From Comamonas endophytica (GTDB taxonomy: Bacteria; Pseudomonadota; Gammaproteobacteria; Burkholderiales; Burkholderiaceae_C), in assembly GCF_023634805.2 (NCBI RefSeq), contig NZ_CP106881.1, positions 2,834,001 to 2,898,000 of the forward strand: a DNA stretch of 64,000 nucleotides, in the 5' to 3' direction. The first letter of the stretch is position 1; the number at the start of each line of letters is the position of its first letter. A model generated the notes under the pieces. It was not told where the DNA came from. It worked only from the letters and a program-made list of their open reading frames with translations, and made no database searches. This document shows, one piece after another, positions 36,950-45,796 of the stretch. Both the position numbers and the translations under genes were made by a program.

Positions 36950-37834
36950 TTAGTTCCTCGAACGGAGAACGGTGGCGGCAATGCCGCTGCCCACGATCAG
37001 CGTCATTCCCACCCAGCCCATGGGCTCGATGACATCGCCAAACACCAGCACGCTGTAGGCGCCGCCAAAGGCAATGCCCGTGTACTGCAGGTTGGCGACC
37101 ACCAGCGTGGCGCGGCGCGTCATGGCGTTGGCGTAGGCACGCGTCATGCACAGCTGGCCGCCGGCCGCGAACAGGCCCACGGGAATCAGCCACAGGGTGT
37201 GCCAGCCTGCGAAATCCGAGACGCCCGTGAACGGCATGGCCAGCCCGCCCGCCACCGCCGAGCCCAGGGAGAAATAGAACACCACGCGCGGCTCGGGCTC
37301 GCCCAGGCGCGACAGCGCCACCACCTGCATATAGGCCAGCGCCGCGATCATGCCGGACATCAGCCCGACCACGCCCGCCAGCGCCTGGTCGGCGCCGATG
37401 CTCGGGCGCATCATCAGCACCACGCCGACGAAGCCCACCAGCAGGCTCAGCATCACCGGCGTGTGCAATGCCGGCCGCGGCGTGGCGGGCGAGGGGCGCC
37501 AGGCCATCAGCGCGCCGCCCACCATGAACGCCGCGATCCACAGGCTGCTCATGTAGTTGAGCGTCATGGCGGTGGCCAGCGGCAGCTTGGTGATGGCGTA
37601 GAACCAGGCGGCCATCGAGACCACGCCGACCAGCGAGCGCCAGGCATGCATCATCGGATAGCGGGTGCGCAGCGCGATGCCCTGGCGCCGCGCCAGCAGC
37701 CACAGCAGCGCCATGCTGATCAGTCCGCGGTAGAAGATGATCTCCGCCATGTTGAAGTGTTCAGCCGCGAACTTGATGCTCACGCCCATGGTGGCGAACA
37801 GAAAGGCCGCCAGCACCATCCAGAGAACTTGCAT
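36950..37834 (-). CDS. EamA/DMT-family transporter
   Basis: A 294-residue ten-helix exporter-type membrane protein with two EamA repeats (residues about 5-140 and 150-285). The repeat signature FLFATMGVSIKFAAEH opens the protein and helices are short, as in the DMT superfamily. Substrate is unknown; relatives export amino acids or metabolites. ATG 37834 chosen, since the longer frame upstream runs into the next gene region and lacks membrane character. Downstream of a Rieske oxygenase with its own terminator. Confidence 0.85.
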   Translation of the reverse strand: MQVLWMVLAAFLFATMGVSIKFAAEHFNMAEIIFYRGLISMALLWLLARRQGIALRTRYPMMHAWRSLVGVVSMAAWFYAITKLPLATAMTLNYMSSLWIAAFMVGGALMAWRPSPATPRPALHTPVMLSLLVGFVGVVLMMRPSIGADQALAGVVGLMSGMIAALAYMQVVALSRLGEPEPRVVFYFSLGSAVAGGLAMPFTGVSDFAGWHTLWLIPVGLFAAGGQLCMTRAYANAMTRRATLVVANLQYTGIAFGGAYSVLVFGDVIEPMGWVGMTLIVGSGIAATVLRSRN

Positions 37835-37850
37835 ACGGGAATGGGGAGAT

Positions 37851-37893
37851 AAAAAAAAGCTGCAAGCGCTTGAAACGATCAAGCGATTGCAGC
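37851..37893 (-). terminator. Rho-independent terminator after Rieske oxygenase
   Basis: On the minus strand a GCTGCAA.CGCTTGA stem pairs with TCAAGCG.TTGCAGC with one mismatch and is followed by a TTTTTTTT run, just after the oxygenase stop at 37915. It separates that gene from the DMT gene. Confidence 0.88.
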
Positions 37894-37914
37894 CGGGTGT
37901 CGCGAAATATGCGC

Positions 37915-39054
37915 TCAGGGCCTGGGCTGGCTGGCGCCCAGCGCGTTGCGGTACCACTCGTGAAAGTGCTGCATGCCGTCTTCCATCGGGCTCTGGTAGG
38001 GGCCGACCTCGTTGTCGCCGCGCGCCAGCAGCGCGCGCCGGCCGGCGTCCATGCGCTCGGCGATCTCGTCGTCCTCGATGCAGGTCTCCATATAGGCGGC
38101 CTTCTGCGCATCGACGAACTCGCGCTCGAAGGCGGCGATTTCCTCGGGGTAGTAGAACTCCACCACGTTCATGGTCTTGGTCGGGCTCACCGGGTGCAGC
38201 GTCGAGACGGTGAGCACATGCGGATACCACTCGACCATGATGTGCGGGTAGTAGGTCAGCCAGATCGCGCCGCGCTCGGGCAGCGCGCCGTTGCGGTAGT
38301 TGAGCAGCACGTCATGCCAGATCTTGTAGACCTCGGAGCCCGGCTTGGCAAAGGAGGGCGCGACACCCACGGTCTGCACCGAGTATTCGTTCTGGAACTC
38401 CCACTGCAGATCGTCGCAGGTCACGAAATTGCCCAGCCCCGGGTGGAAGGGGCCGACGTGGTAGTCCTCGAGGTAGACCTCGATGAAGGTCTTCCAGTTG
38501 TAGTTGCACTCGTGCATCTCGACATGGTCGAGCACGTAGCCGTCGAAGCTCAGCTGCGCGCGCGGGCCCATCCCGGCCAGGTCGGCGGCGATGTCGCGGC
38601 CGTTGTCCTCGAACAGCAGGCCGTTCCACTCGCGCAGGCGGTAATTGTTCAGGTTCAGGCAGGGATCGTGGCTGAAATGCGGCGCACCCAGCAGCTCGCC
38701 GCTGGCGCTGTAGGTCCAGCGGTGCAGCGGGCAGACGATGTTGCCGCCCGCATGGCCCTTGCCGTGGCCCTGCAGCGAGCCGCGGCCCTTGAGCATGACG
38801 GCCTGGCGGTGGCGGCAGACGTTCGAGACCAGCTCGATGCCGCCCTGGGCGTTGCGCACCAGCGCGCGGCCCTCGCCCTCCTGGGGCAGGGCATAGTAGT
38901 CGCCGGGGTTCGGTACGCTCAGCTGGTGCCCGACATAGCGGGGGCCATTCGCGAAGATGGTTTCCAACTCGCGCTGGAACAGCGCTTCGTCGAAGTAGCT
39001 TGAAACTGGTAGTTGGCTTGCGGCCTGCTGCAGTTGAAGACTTAAATCAGACAT
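37915..39054 (-). CDS. Rieske non-haem iron oxygenase, alpha subunit
   Basis: A 379-residue ring-hydroxylating oxygenase. The Rieske [2Fe-2S] ligands are Cys80/His82 and Cys108/His111 (CRHR ... CPLHRW). The catalytic domain shows the mononuclear iron triad start at His199 and His204 (EDYHVGPFHPG). No ferredoxin, reductase or beta subunit gene is next to it, so it may be of the alpha-only type (choline- or phenoxybenzoate-like). Its substrate cannot be told. Confidence 0.9.
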   Translation of the reverse strand: MSDLSLQLQQAASQLPVSSYFDEALFQRELETIFANGPRYVGHQLSVPNPGDYYALPQEGEGRALVRNAQGGIELVSNVCRHRQAVMLKGRGSLQGHGKGHAGGNIVCPLHRWTYSASGELLGAPHFSHDPCLNLNNYRLREWNGLLFEDNGRDIAADLAGMGPRAQLSFDGYVLDHVEMHECNYNWKTFIEVYLEDYHVGPFHPGLGNFVTCDDLQWEFQNEYSVQTVGVAPSFAKPGSEVYKIWHDVLLNYRNGALPERGAIWLTYYPHIMVEWYPHVLTVSTLHPVSPTKTMNVVEFYYPEEIAAFEREFVDAQKAAYMETCIEDDEIAERMDAGRRALLARGDNEVGPYQSPMEDGMQHFHEWYRNALGASQPRP

Positions 39055-39336
39055 GGGTGACCTGACCTAAAGACTCCCCACAGGGAGGGTGCGTTCGCAC
39101 ACGGGAAAAAACAAAACCGGCCAAGGACGCGGCGCCTCGAGGGAATTGCGCACCGATGAAGGGGTGCAAAACCCGCGGCAGATGGCCATGCGTCAGGCCG
39201 GTTCGACGGGAATGGGATTATAGATGGCAGGGTTATTTCCGCCCTGCAGGTACGTGTATTGACCTTGCTGGCGCAGAGGGCCGCGCCGCCGTCTGGCGCC
39301 GTCTTCGCAAGGCTTCGGACACAGCGCCTAGAATCA
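39055..39336. promoter_or_regulatory. Divergent promoter region, Rieske gene and xseB operon
   Basis: The gap carries two divergent promoters by necessity. No gene is seen. I could not name a convincing core promoter or operator. The last 80 bases before xseB are GC-rich and open on the plus strand but not gene-like. Confidence 0.4.
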
Positions 39337-39606
39337 ATGGCTTTATCTTCTTCTGCCCGACCCATGCCCCAGGCTCTTGCTGCCCATACCACCCCGTCCG
39401 AGCCCTCGAGTTACGAAGCTGCGCTGGAGGAGCTGGAGCAGCTGATAGCGCGCATCGAGTCGGGCCAGCTGCCGCTGGACCAGATGCTCAGCGGCTACCA
39501 GCGCGCCGCCAGCCTGCTCGCCTACTGCCGCCAGCAGCTCGATGCCGTGCAGGACCAGATCCAGCGCCTCGACGATGGTGCGCTCCAGGTCTGGAGCCAG
39601 GAATGA
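39337..39606 (+). CDS. xseB: Exodeoxyribonuclease VII small subunit
   Basis: An 89-residue helical subunit that binds XseA to make exonuclease VII, which degrades single-stranded [22 protein letters not shown] plus [17 protein letters not shown] is the family pattern. ATG 39337 is used; ATG 39364 gives an 80-residue protein and is possible. It overlaps ispA by four bases, the usual arrangement in proteobacteria (xseB-ispA-dxs). Confidence 0.92.
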   Translation: MALSSSARPMPQALAAHTTPSEPSSYEAALEELEQLIARIESGQLPLDQMLSGYQRAASLLAYCRQQLDAVQDQIQRLDDGALQVWSQE

Positions 39607-40523
39607 GCGCCGCCGTCACGCAGGAAAACGGCCTGGACCTGGCGCACTGGATGCAGCCGATGCTGGCCGATATCGAGCAGGCGCTGTCGCGCTGGGTTGG
39701 CGTGGAGGCGCCGGAGCAGTTGGGCGAAGCCATGCGCTATGCCGTGCTCGATGGCGGCAAGCGCCTGCGGCCGCTGCTGGTGCTGGCCGCCTGCGAGGCG
39801 GTGGGTGGGCGCAGGGACGCGGCCCTGCGCGCGGCCTGCGCGGTCGAGCTGATCCATGCCTATTCGCTGGTCCACGACGACATGCCCTGCATGGACAACG
39901 ACGTGCTGCGCCGCGGCAAGCCCACGGTGCATGTGCGGTTCGGCGAGGCCCAGGCGCTGCTGGCGGGCGACGCGCTGCAGGCGCTGGCCTTCGAGCTGAT
40001 CGCGCCTGCCGAGGGCGAAGCAGCGCAGGTTCCGGCGGCCATGCAGGCGCGCCTTTGCAGCCTGCTGGCGCGCGCCGCAGGAGCGCGCGGCATGGCCGGC
40101 GGCCAGGCCATCGACCTGGCCAGCGTCGGGCTGCAATTGTCGGAAGACCAGTTGCGGCAGATGCACCGCCTGAAGACCGGCGCGCTGCTCCAGGGCAGCG
40201 TGCTCATGGGCGCAGCCTGTGGCGAAACCGGCGATGCGACGCGCGAGGCTCTGGCCGCCTATGGCGCGGCGCTGGGCCTGGCCTTCCAGGTGGTCGACGA
40301 CATCCTGGACGTGGTGGCCGACTCCGCCACGCTGGGCAAGACCGCCGGCAAGGATGCCGCGGCCGACAAGCCGACCTACGTCTCGCTGATGGGCCTCGAA
40401 GGCGCGCGCGCCTATGCCGACCAGTTGGCGCAGGAGGCGCATGCGGCGCTGGCGCGCTGCGGCCTGGCCGACACACGCGCGCTGGCGGCATTGGCCGACC
40501 AGGTCATCCGCCGCTCGCATTGA
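39603..40523 (+). CDS. ispA: Geranyl/farnesyl diphosphate synthase
   Basis: A 306-residue prenyltransferase that builds farnesyl diphosphate from IPP and DMAPP. The first aspartate-rich motif is DDMPCMD (92-98) and the second lies in [11 protein letters not shown] (about 228-245). Start overlaps xseB by four bases (ATGA). It feeds dxs-derived precursors into quinone and undecaprenyl lipids; uppP, which recycles the latter, lies at 48927. Confidence 0.95.
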   Translation: MSAAVTQENGLDLAHWMQPMLADIEQALSRWVGVEAPEQLGEAMRYAVLDGGKRLRPLLVLAACEAVGGRRDAALRAACAVELIHAYSLVHDDMPCMDNDVLRRGKPTVHVRFGEAQALLAGDALQALAFELIAPAEGEAAQVPAAMQARLCSLLARAAGARGMAGGQAIDLASVGLQLSEDQLRQMHRLKTGALLQGSVLMGAACGETGDATREALAAYGAALGLAFQVVDDILDVVADSATLGKTAGKDAAADKPTYVSLMGLEGARAYADQLAQEAHAALARCGLADTRALAALADQVIRRSH

Positions 40524-40651
40524 GGCGCGCGCCACGGCCCGTGCATCTGCGGGTCTTGTCCGGCGCGCGCTGCCGCGGGGCTGATCTATAGTAGATTGAT
40601 CCCCCATCCCATATGCTCCGCCAGCATTGGCTGCTACCAGATAAATAGCAC

Positions 40652-42535
40652 ATGTCCACGAATTCCTATCCCTTGCTGCAGACCGTGAACAGTCCTGCGG
40701 ACCTGCGCGGCTTCACCCGCACCCAGCTCAAGACGCTGGCCGCGGAGCTGCGCAGCTATGTGCTCGACAGCGTGTCGCGCACCGGCGGCCACCTCAGCTC
40801 CAACCTGGGCACGGTGGAGCTCACGGTGGCGCTGCACGCGGTGTTCGACACGCCCGAAGACCGGCTGGTCTGGGACGTGGGCCACCAGACCTATCCGCAC
40901 AAGATCCTGACCGGTCGGCGCGAGCGCATGGCCAGCCTGCGCCAGCTCGGCGGCCTGTCGGGTTTTCCGCTGCGCAGCGAAAGCGAATACGACACCTTCG
41001 GTACCGCGCATTCCTCGACCAGCATCTCGGCGGCGCTGGGCATGGCGCTGGCCGCCAAGCGCAAGGGCGAGAAGCGCCGCGCGGTGGCGATCATCGGCGA
41101 CGGCGCGATGACGGCGGGCATGGCCTTCGAGGCGCTGAACAACGCCGGTGTGGCCGACGCCAACCTGCTGGTGATCCTCAACGACAACGACATGAGCATC
41201 AGCCCGCCGGTGGGCGCGCTCAACCGCTACCTCGCGCAGCTGATGAGCGGCCAGTTCTACGCCAAGGCGCGCGACATGGGCAAGAGCGTGCTCAAGCAGG
41301 TGCCGCCGCTGCTGGAACTCGCCAAGCGCCTTGAGCAGTCGGCCAAGGGCATGGTCGTGCCGGCCACGCTGTTCGAGAACTTCGGCTTCAACTACATCGG
41401 CCCGATCGACGGCCACGACCTCGACTCGCTGATCCCCACCCTGGAAAACATCAAGGGCCTCGAAGGCCCGCAGTTCCTGCATGTGGTGACCAAGAAGGGC
41501 CAGGGCTACAAGCTGGCCGAGGCCGATCCCGTCACCTACCATGGCCCGGGCAAGTTCGATCCCAAGGTCGGCATCGTCAAGCCCGCGACGCCGCCCAAGG
41601 CGACCTTCACGCAGGTCTTCGGCCGCTGGCTGTGCGACATGGCGGCCCATGACGAGCGCCTGGTGGGCATCACGCCGGCCATGCGCGAGGGCTCGGGCAT
41701 GGTCGAGTTCGAGCAGCGCTTTCCGCTGCGCTACTACGACGTGGGCATCGCCGAGCAGCATGCGGTCACTTTCGCGGCCGGCATGGCCTGCGAGGGCGTC
41801 AAGCCGGTGGTCGCGATCTATTCGACCTTCCTGCAGCGCGGCTACGACCAACTGATCCACGACGTGGCGCTGCAGAACCTGCCGGTGGTATTTGCACTGG
41901 ACCGCGCCGGCTTGGTCGGCGCCGATGGCGCGACCCATGCCGGGGCCTACGACATTCCCTTCGTGCGCTGCATTCCCAACATGTCGATGGCCTGCCCGGC
42001 GGACGAGCGTGAGCTGCGCCAGCTGCTGAGCACGGCCTTTGCGCAGAACCACCCGGTTGCCGTGCGCTATCCGCGCGGCAGCGGCGCGGGCATCGAGCCC
42101 CTGGCCAGCCTGGAAGGCCTGCCCTTCGGCAAGGGCGAGATCCGGCGCGAGTCCGGCAAGGTCGCCACCGCCGGGCCACGCATCGCGATCCTGTCCTTCG
42201 GCAGCCTGCTGTATCCCGCGCTGGAAGCCGCCGAGGCGCTGGATGCCACCGTCGTGAACATGCGCTGGGCCAAGCCGCTCGACGTGGAACTGCTGCTCGA
42301 GGTGGCGGCGCGCCACGACGCGCTCGTGACGCTGGAAGAGGGCGCCATCATGGGCGGCGCCGGCAGCGCCGTGCTCGAAGCCCTGCAGGCGGCGCGCGTG
42401 CCGCGCCCGGTGCTGCAGCTGGGCCTGCCGGACCAGTTCATCGAGCATGGCGACCCGGCGCGGCTGCTGGCGCTGCAGGGGCTCGACGCGGCCGGCATCA
42501 CGCAGTCGGTGCGGGCGCGGTTTCTGGCGGATTGA
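40652..42535 (+). CDS. dxs: 1-deoxy-D-xylulose-5-phosphate synthase
   Basis: A 627-residue thiamine-diphosphate enzyme, first step of the MEP isoprenoid pathway. [14 protein letters not shown], the TPP/Mg motif GDGAMTAG and [18 protein letters not shown] (with the catalytic Glu) are intact. Length is normal. It follows ispA with a 128-base gap, so it may have its own promoter. Confidence 0.96.
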   Translation: MSTNSYPLLQTVNSPADLRGFTRTQLKTLAAELRSYVLDSVSRTGGHLSSNLGTVELTVALHAVFDTPEDRLVWDVGHQTYPHKILTGRRERMASLRQLGGLSGFPLRSESEYDTFGTAHSSTSISAALGMALAAKRKGEKRRAVAIIGDGAMTAGMAFEALNNAGVADANLLVILNDNDMSISPPVGALNRYLAQLMSGQFYAKARDMGKSVLKQVPPLLELAKRLEQSAKGMVVPATLFENFGFNYIGPIDGHDLDSLIPTLENIKGLEGPQFLHVVTKKGQGYKLAEADPVTYHGPGKFDPKVGIVKPATPPKATFTQVFGRWLCDMAAHDERLVGITPAMREGSGMVEFEQRFPLRYYDVGIAEQHAVTFAAGMACEGVKPVVAIYSTFLQRGYDQLIHDVALQNLPVVFALDRAGLVGADGATHAGAYDIPFVRCIPNMSMACPADERELRQLLSTAFAQNHPVAVRYPRGSGAGIEPLASLEGLPFGKGEIRRESGKVATAGPRIAILSFGSLLYPALEAAEALDATVVNMRWAKPLDVELLLEVAARHDALVTLEEGAIMGGAGSAVLEALQAARVPRPVLQLGLPDQFIEHGDPARLLALQGLDAAGITQSVRARFLAD

Positions 42536-42550
42536 GAGCCGGTAAGCAGT

Positions 42551-42580
42551 GTCTGAAGTCGCCGCGAGGCGGCTTCAGAC
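42551..42580 (+). terminator. Hairpin after dxs, possible terminator
   Basis: GTCTGAAG.CGCC and GGCG.CTTCAGAC pair with one mismatch right after the dxs stop. No clear T run follows (CCGTTTGCGG), so it may be a weak or factor-dependent terminator. Confidence 0.45.
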
Positions 42581-42583
42581 CGT

Positions 42584-42950
42584 TTGCGGTGAGCCTGCCA
42601 CCCAACCGTTCGTGACGAGCTTGGCACCCAACCGTTCGTGGTGAGCTTGCTACCCAACCGTTCGTGGTGAGCTTGCTACCCAACCGTTCGTGGTGAGCTT
42701 GCTACCCAACCGTTCGTGGTGAGCTTGTCGAACCATGGACGGCCTGCCCTATAGATAGCCCGTCCATCCTTCGACAGGCTCAGGGCGAACGGATCAGGCA
42801 TGGATGGCCCGTCCATCCTTCGTCAGGCTCAGGACGAACGGATGAGGCATGGATGGCCCGTCCCCCTTCGTCAGGCTCAGGACGAACGGTTTGCCCTTCG
42901 ACAGCCTCAGGACGAACGTTGCCCCTCGGCAGGCTCAGGACGCTCGGAGC
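42584..42950. repeat. Tandem array of the inverted-repeat family, copy E
   Basis: Five direct copies of a 26-base unit (period 26, starting 42601, 42627, 42653, 42679, 42705; core CCGTTCGTGGTGAGCTTG) are followed by opposed units with period 49 (starting 42758, 42807, 42856; core TTCGTCAGGCTCAGGACG) and two degenerate ends at 42893-42950. The two halves are complementary and could fold into a large cruciform. The gap between dxs and the first TRAP receptor (42536-43144) has no gene. Confidence 0.92.
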
Positions 42951-43144
42951 GAGACATTTCCTTGTGCTTTCCATCCCTGCAGCAATAAAAATATGTAGCG
43001 AATGGCGCGAAGCCCGGGTTTACCCAGGAAGGTCAAGCGCCGAGGGTTTTTACAATCCCTGACATCCAGCCTGGATGGGTGCCGTGCCCATTTCCGCGGG
43101 GGAACTGGCGACAGTGCAGCCAGGCGTTTTACCGGAGTGTTTAC

Positions 43145-44227
43145 ATGGATCGTCGTTCATTGATCAAGCAGGCAGGCATTGCCGGCGTTCTCGCCGCGGG
43201 TGCCGCGCCCGCGGTGCATGCCCAGGCCGCCGTGCGCTGGCGCCTGGCCTCGAGCTTTCCCAAGTCGCTGGACACCATTTTCGGCAGCGCCGAAACCTTC
43301 TCGCGCACCGTCAAGGCCCTGTCGGGCGGCAAGTTCGACGTCTCGCTGCATGCAGCAGGCGAGCTGATGCCGGCGTTCGGCGTGGTTGATGCGCTGCAGA
43401 ACAGCACCATCGAGATGGCGCAGACCGCGCCCTACTACTTCACCGGCAAGGATGCGATCTTTGCCTTCGCCTGCGCTGTGCCCTTCGGCCTGACGGCGCG
43501 CCAGATGGATGCCTGGATGGAGCACGGCAACGGCCGCAAGCTGCTCGATGCGTTCTTCGCCAACTACAACATCAAGAGCTACAGCGCGGGCAACACCGGC
43601 ACGCAGATGGGCGGCTGGTACCGCAAGGAAATCAAGTCGGCGGCCGATCTCAAGGGCCTGAAGATGCGCCTCGGCGGCGGCCTGTTCGGCGAAGCCATGG
43701 CCAAGCTGGGCGTGGTCTCGCAGAACATGCCCGCGGGCGATGTCTACCAGGCGCTGGAAAAGGGCACGCTGGACGCCACCGAGTTCGTCGGCCCCTACGA
43801 CGACCAGAAGCTGGGCTTCAACAAGGTCGCGCCCTACTACTACTACCCCGGCTGGTGGGAAGGCGGCGCCGAGCTCGGCTTCTTCGTCAACGCCAAGGCC
43901 TATGCCGCGCTGTCGGCAGAGAACAAGGCGATCGTCGATGCCGCCACCAAGGTCGCGGCGCGCGACATGACGGCCAAGTACGATGCCTTCAACCCGATCG
44001 CGCTGAAGAAGCTGGTGGCCGACAAGACCCAGCTCAAGGCCTTCCCCAAGGACGTGATGGACGCAGGCTTCAAGGCCTCGATGGAAGTCTTCGGCGAGCA
44101 CGAGGCCAGGTCGGCCGAGTTCAAGAAGATTCACCAGGACATGCGCGCCTTCCAGCGCGACCAGCTGCTGTGGGAGCGCTTTTCGGAGTTCCGCTTCAAC
44201 AGCTACATGACTTCGGTCAAGCTGTAA
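43145..44227 (+). CDS. TRAP transporter periplasmic solute receptor (copy 1)
   Basis: A 360-residue DctP-like binding protein. It begins with a twin-arginine-like leader (MDRRSLIKQAG...AVHAQ). The receptor body contains the arginine-and-aromatic ligand signature region YYYPGWWEGG and VNAKAYAALS, which is of the type seen in TRAP receptors for 2-oxo acids and lactate. ATG 43145 is preferred over 43079. It has a good terminator after it and a close paralogue next; the permease genes lie on the opposite strand. Confidence 0.9.
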   Translation: MDRRSLIKQAGIAGVLAAGAAPAVHAQAAVRWRLASSFPKSLDTIFGSAETFSRTVKALSGGKFDVSLHAAGELMPAFGVVDALQNSTIEMAQTAPYYFTGKDAIFAFACAVPFGLTARQMDAWMEHGNGRKLLDAFFANYNIKSYSAGNTGTQMGGWYRKEIKSAADLKGLKMRLGGGLFGEAMAKLGVVSQNMPAGDVYQALEKGTLDATEFVGPYDDQKLGFNKVAPYYYYPGWWEGGAELGFFVNAKAYAALSAENKAIVDAATKVAARDMTAKYDAFNPIALKKLVADKTQLKAFPKDVMDAGFKASMEVFGEHEARSAEFKKIHQDMRAFQRDQLLWERFSEFRFNSYMTSVKL

Positions 44228-44274
44228 GCAAGGCACATGGCTGGCAACGCACCGCGCTCCAGCCCATGGCAAGA

Positions 44275-44308
44275 AGCCGCTCAGGGCCAGCCCCGAGCGG
44301 CTTTTTTT
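44275..44308 (+). terminator. Rho-independent terminator after TRAP receptor 1
   Basis: AGCCGCTC and GAGCGGCT form a perfect stem with a loop of 12 bases, followed by seven T residues, 48 bases after the receptor stop. Confidence 0.92.
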
Positions 44309-44359
44309 CGCCCTGCCGCCACGAGCGTGCAGGTCTGATAACAAAAGAGGAGACAAGAA

Positions 44360-45439
44360 ATGGATCGTCGTTCCATCCTGAAAAATGCCGGTATCGCGGG
44401 TGTCCTGGCGGCCGGCGCCGCGCCGGCAGTGCACGCCCAGCCCGTGGTGCGCTGGCGCATCGCATCGAGCTTTCCGAAGTCGCTCGACACCATCTATGGT
44501 TCGGCCGAGGTGTTCGCGCGTGCTGTCAAGGAGATGTCCGGCGGCAAGTTCGAAGTCTCGGTGCATGCGGCCGGCGAGCTGATGCCGGCCTTCGGCGTGG
44601 TCGATGGCGTGCAGAACGGCACCGTGGAGGCGGCCCACACCGCGCCCTACTACTTCTTCGGCAAGAACGAGGCTTTTGCCATCGGCGGGGCGATACCGTT
44701 TGGCATGAATTCGCGCCAGCTCACGGCCTGGATGGTGGACGGCAACGGGCGCAAGCTGATGCGCGAGTTCTATGCCAAGTACAACATCGTCAACTTCCTG
44801 GGCGGCAACACCGGCGCGCAGATGGGCGGGTGGTTCCGCAAGGAAGTGAAGTCGCCGGCCGACATCAGCGGCCTGAAGTTCCGCGTCGGCGGATTTGCCG
44901 GGCGCGTGATCGAGCGCATGGGCGGCGTGCCGCAGAACATTCCCGCGGGCGAGATCTACCAGTCGCTGGAAAAGGGCACCATCGATGCCGCCGAATGGAT
45001 CGGGCCCTATGACGATCTGAAGCTGGGCCTGAACAAGGTCGCGCCCTTCTACTACTATCCCGGCTGGTGGGAAGGCAGCCTGAACCTGGAGTTCTACGTC
45101 AACCAGAAGGCGCTGGCAGCCCTGACGGCCGAACAGCGCGCCATCGTCGAGGCCGCGACGCACGAGGCGCATGTGGTCACGCAGGCGCGCTACGACGCGC
45201 GCAATCCCGGCGCACTCAAGCAGCTGGTGGCCGCCAAGGCGCGCGTGCTGCCTTTCCCGCAGACCGTCATGGATGCGTCGTTCAAGGCCACCATGGAGCT
45301 CTACGGCGAGCTGGAGAAAAGCAATCCCGAGTGGAAGAAGATCTACGCCGACTACCGCAACTTCCAGCGCGACCAGATTCTCTGGTTCCGCTTCGCCGAG
45401 TCGCGCTTCGACAACTACATGGCGACGCAGAAGCTCTGA
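44360..45439 (+). CDS. TRAP transporter periplasmic solute receptor (copy 2)
   Basis: A 359-residue paralogue of the previous receptor with the same twin-arginine-like leader (MDRRSILKNAG...VHAQ), the same PYYFFGKNEA and FYYYPGWWEG blocks, and many substitutions in the ligand-binding half. A G/A-rich site precedes ATG 44360. A separate terminator ends it. The two copies most likely arose by tandem duplication and now bind different but related acids. Confidence 0.9.
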   Translation: MDRRSILKNAGIAGVLAAGAAPAVHAQPVVRWRIASSFPKSLDTIYGSAEVFARAVKEMSGGKFEVSVHAAGELMPAFGVVDGVQNGTVEAAHTAPYYFFGKNEAFAIGGAIPFGMNSRQLTAWMVDGNGRKLMREFYAKYNIVNFLGGNTGAQMGGWFRKEVKSPADISGLKFRVGGFAGRVIERMGGVPQNIPAGEIYQSLEKGTIDAAEWIGPYDDLKLGLNKVAPFYYYPGWWEGSLNLEFYVNQKALAALTAEQRAIVEAATHEAHVVTQARYDARNPGALKQLVAAKARVLPFPQTVMDASFKATMELYGELEKSNPEWKKIYADYRNFQRDQILWFRFAESRFDNYMATQKL

Positions 45440-45458
45440 GCTTTTCAGCACCCACCGG

Positions 45459-45483
45459 AAGCCAGGCCTTGCCTGGCTTTTTT
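45459..45483 (+). terminator. Rho-independent terminator after TRAP receptor 2
   Basis: AAGCCAGGC and GCCTGGCTT form a perfect stem around CTT, followed by a run of six T residues, 20 bases after the stop. Confidence 0.92.
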
Positions 45484-45737
45484 CATGGGATTTGCTCGAC
45501 CGCCGCAGCCCTTGTGCTTGAAACGCGGAAAAACGCTGCGCTTGGCAAAGAAGTTTCTGTAGGCATGCTCGATGTCCGTGAGCGCAGGCTGCAGCGGGTC
45601 ACAGGACGCCTCCTTGAGCCAAGGGGTGGCGGGCTGTGGCGCCACGCGGTCAGGGATTTCGCCAGTGCCGCATAGCCGATGAACCTGCCGCGGCGGCCAT
45701 CGCCATGCGCCAGCTTTCCCGCAACTGAGCCGGATGC

Positions 45738-45770
45738 AAAAAGCCCCTGCGGGCGGACCGGCAGGGGCTT
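45738..45770 (-). terminator. Rho-independent terminator after dctM
   Basis: On the minus strand AAGCCCCTGC pairs with GCAGGGGCTT and is followed by a TTT run, 27-59 bases downstream of the dctM stop. It closes the dctQM transcript and faces the receptor terminators. Confidence 0.88.
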
Positions 45771-45796
45771 GGGATGGGCTTGGGAGGGGCAGGGGC

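Noticed and set aside
40556..40592. Promoter of dxs (TTGTCC and TATAGT)
   Set aside because: The boxes are 25 bases apart, too far for a sigma-70 promoter.
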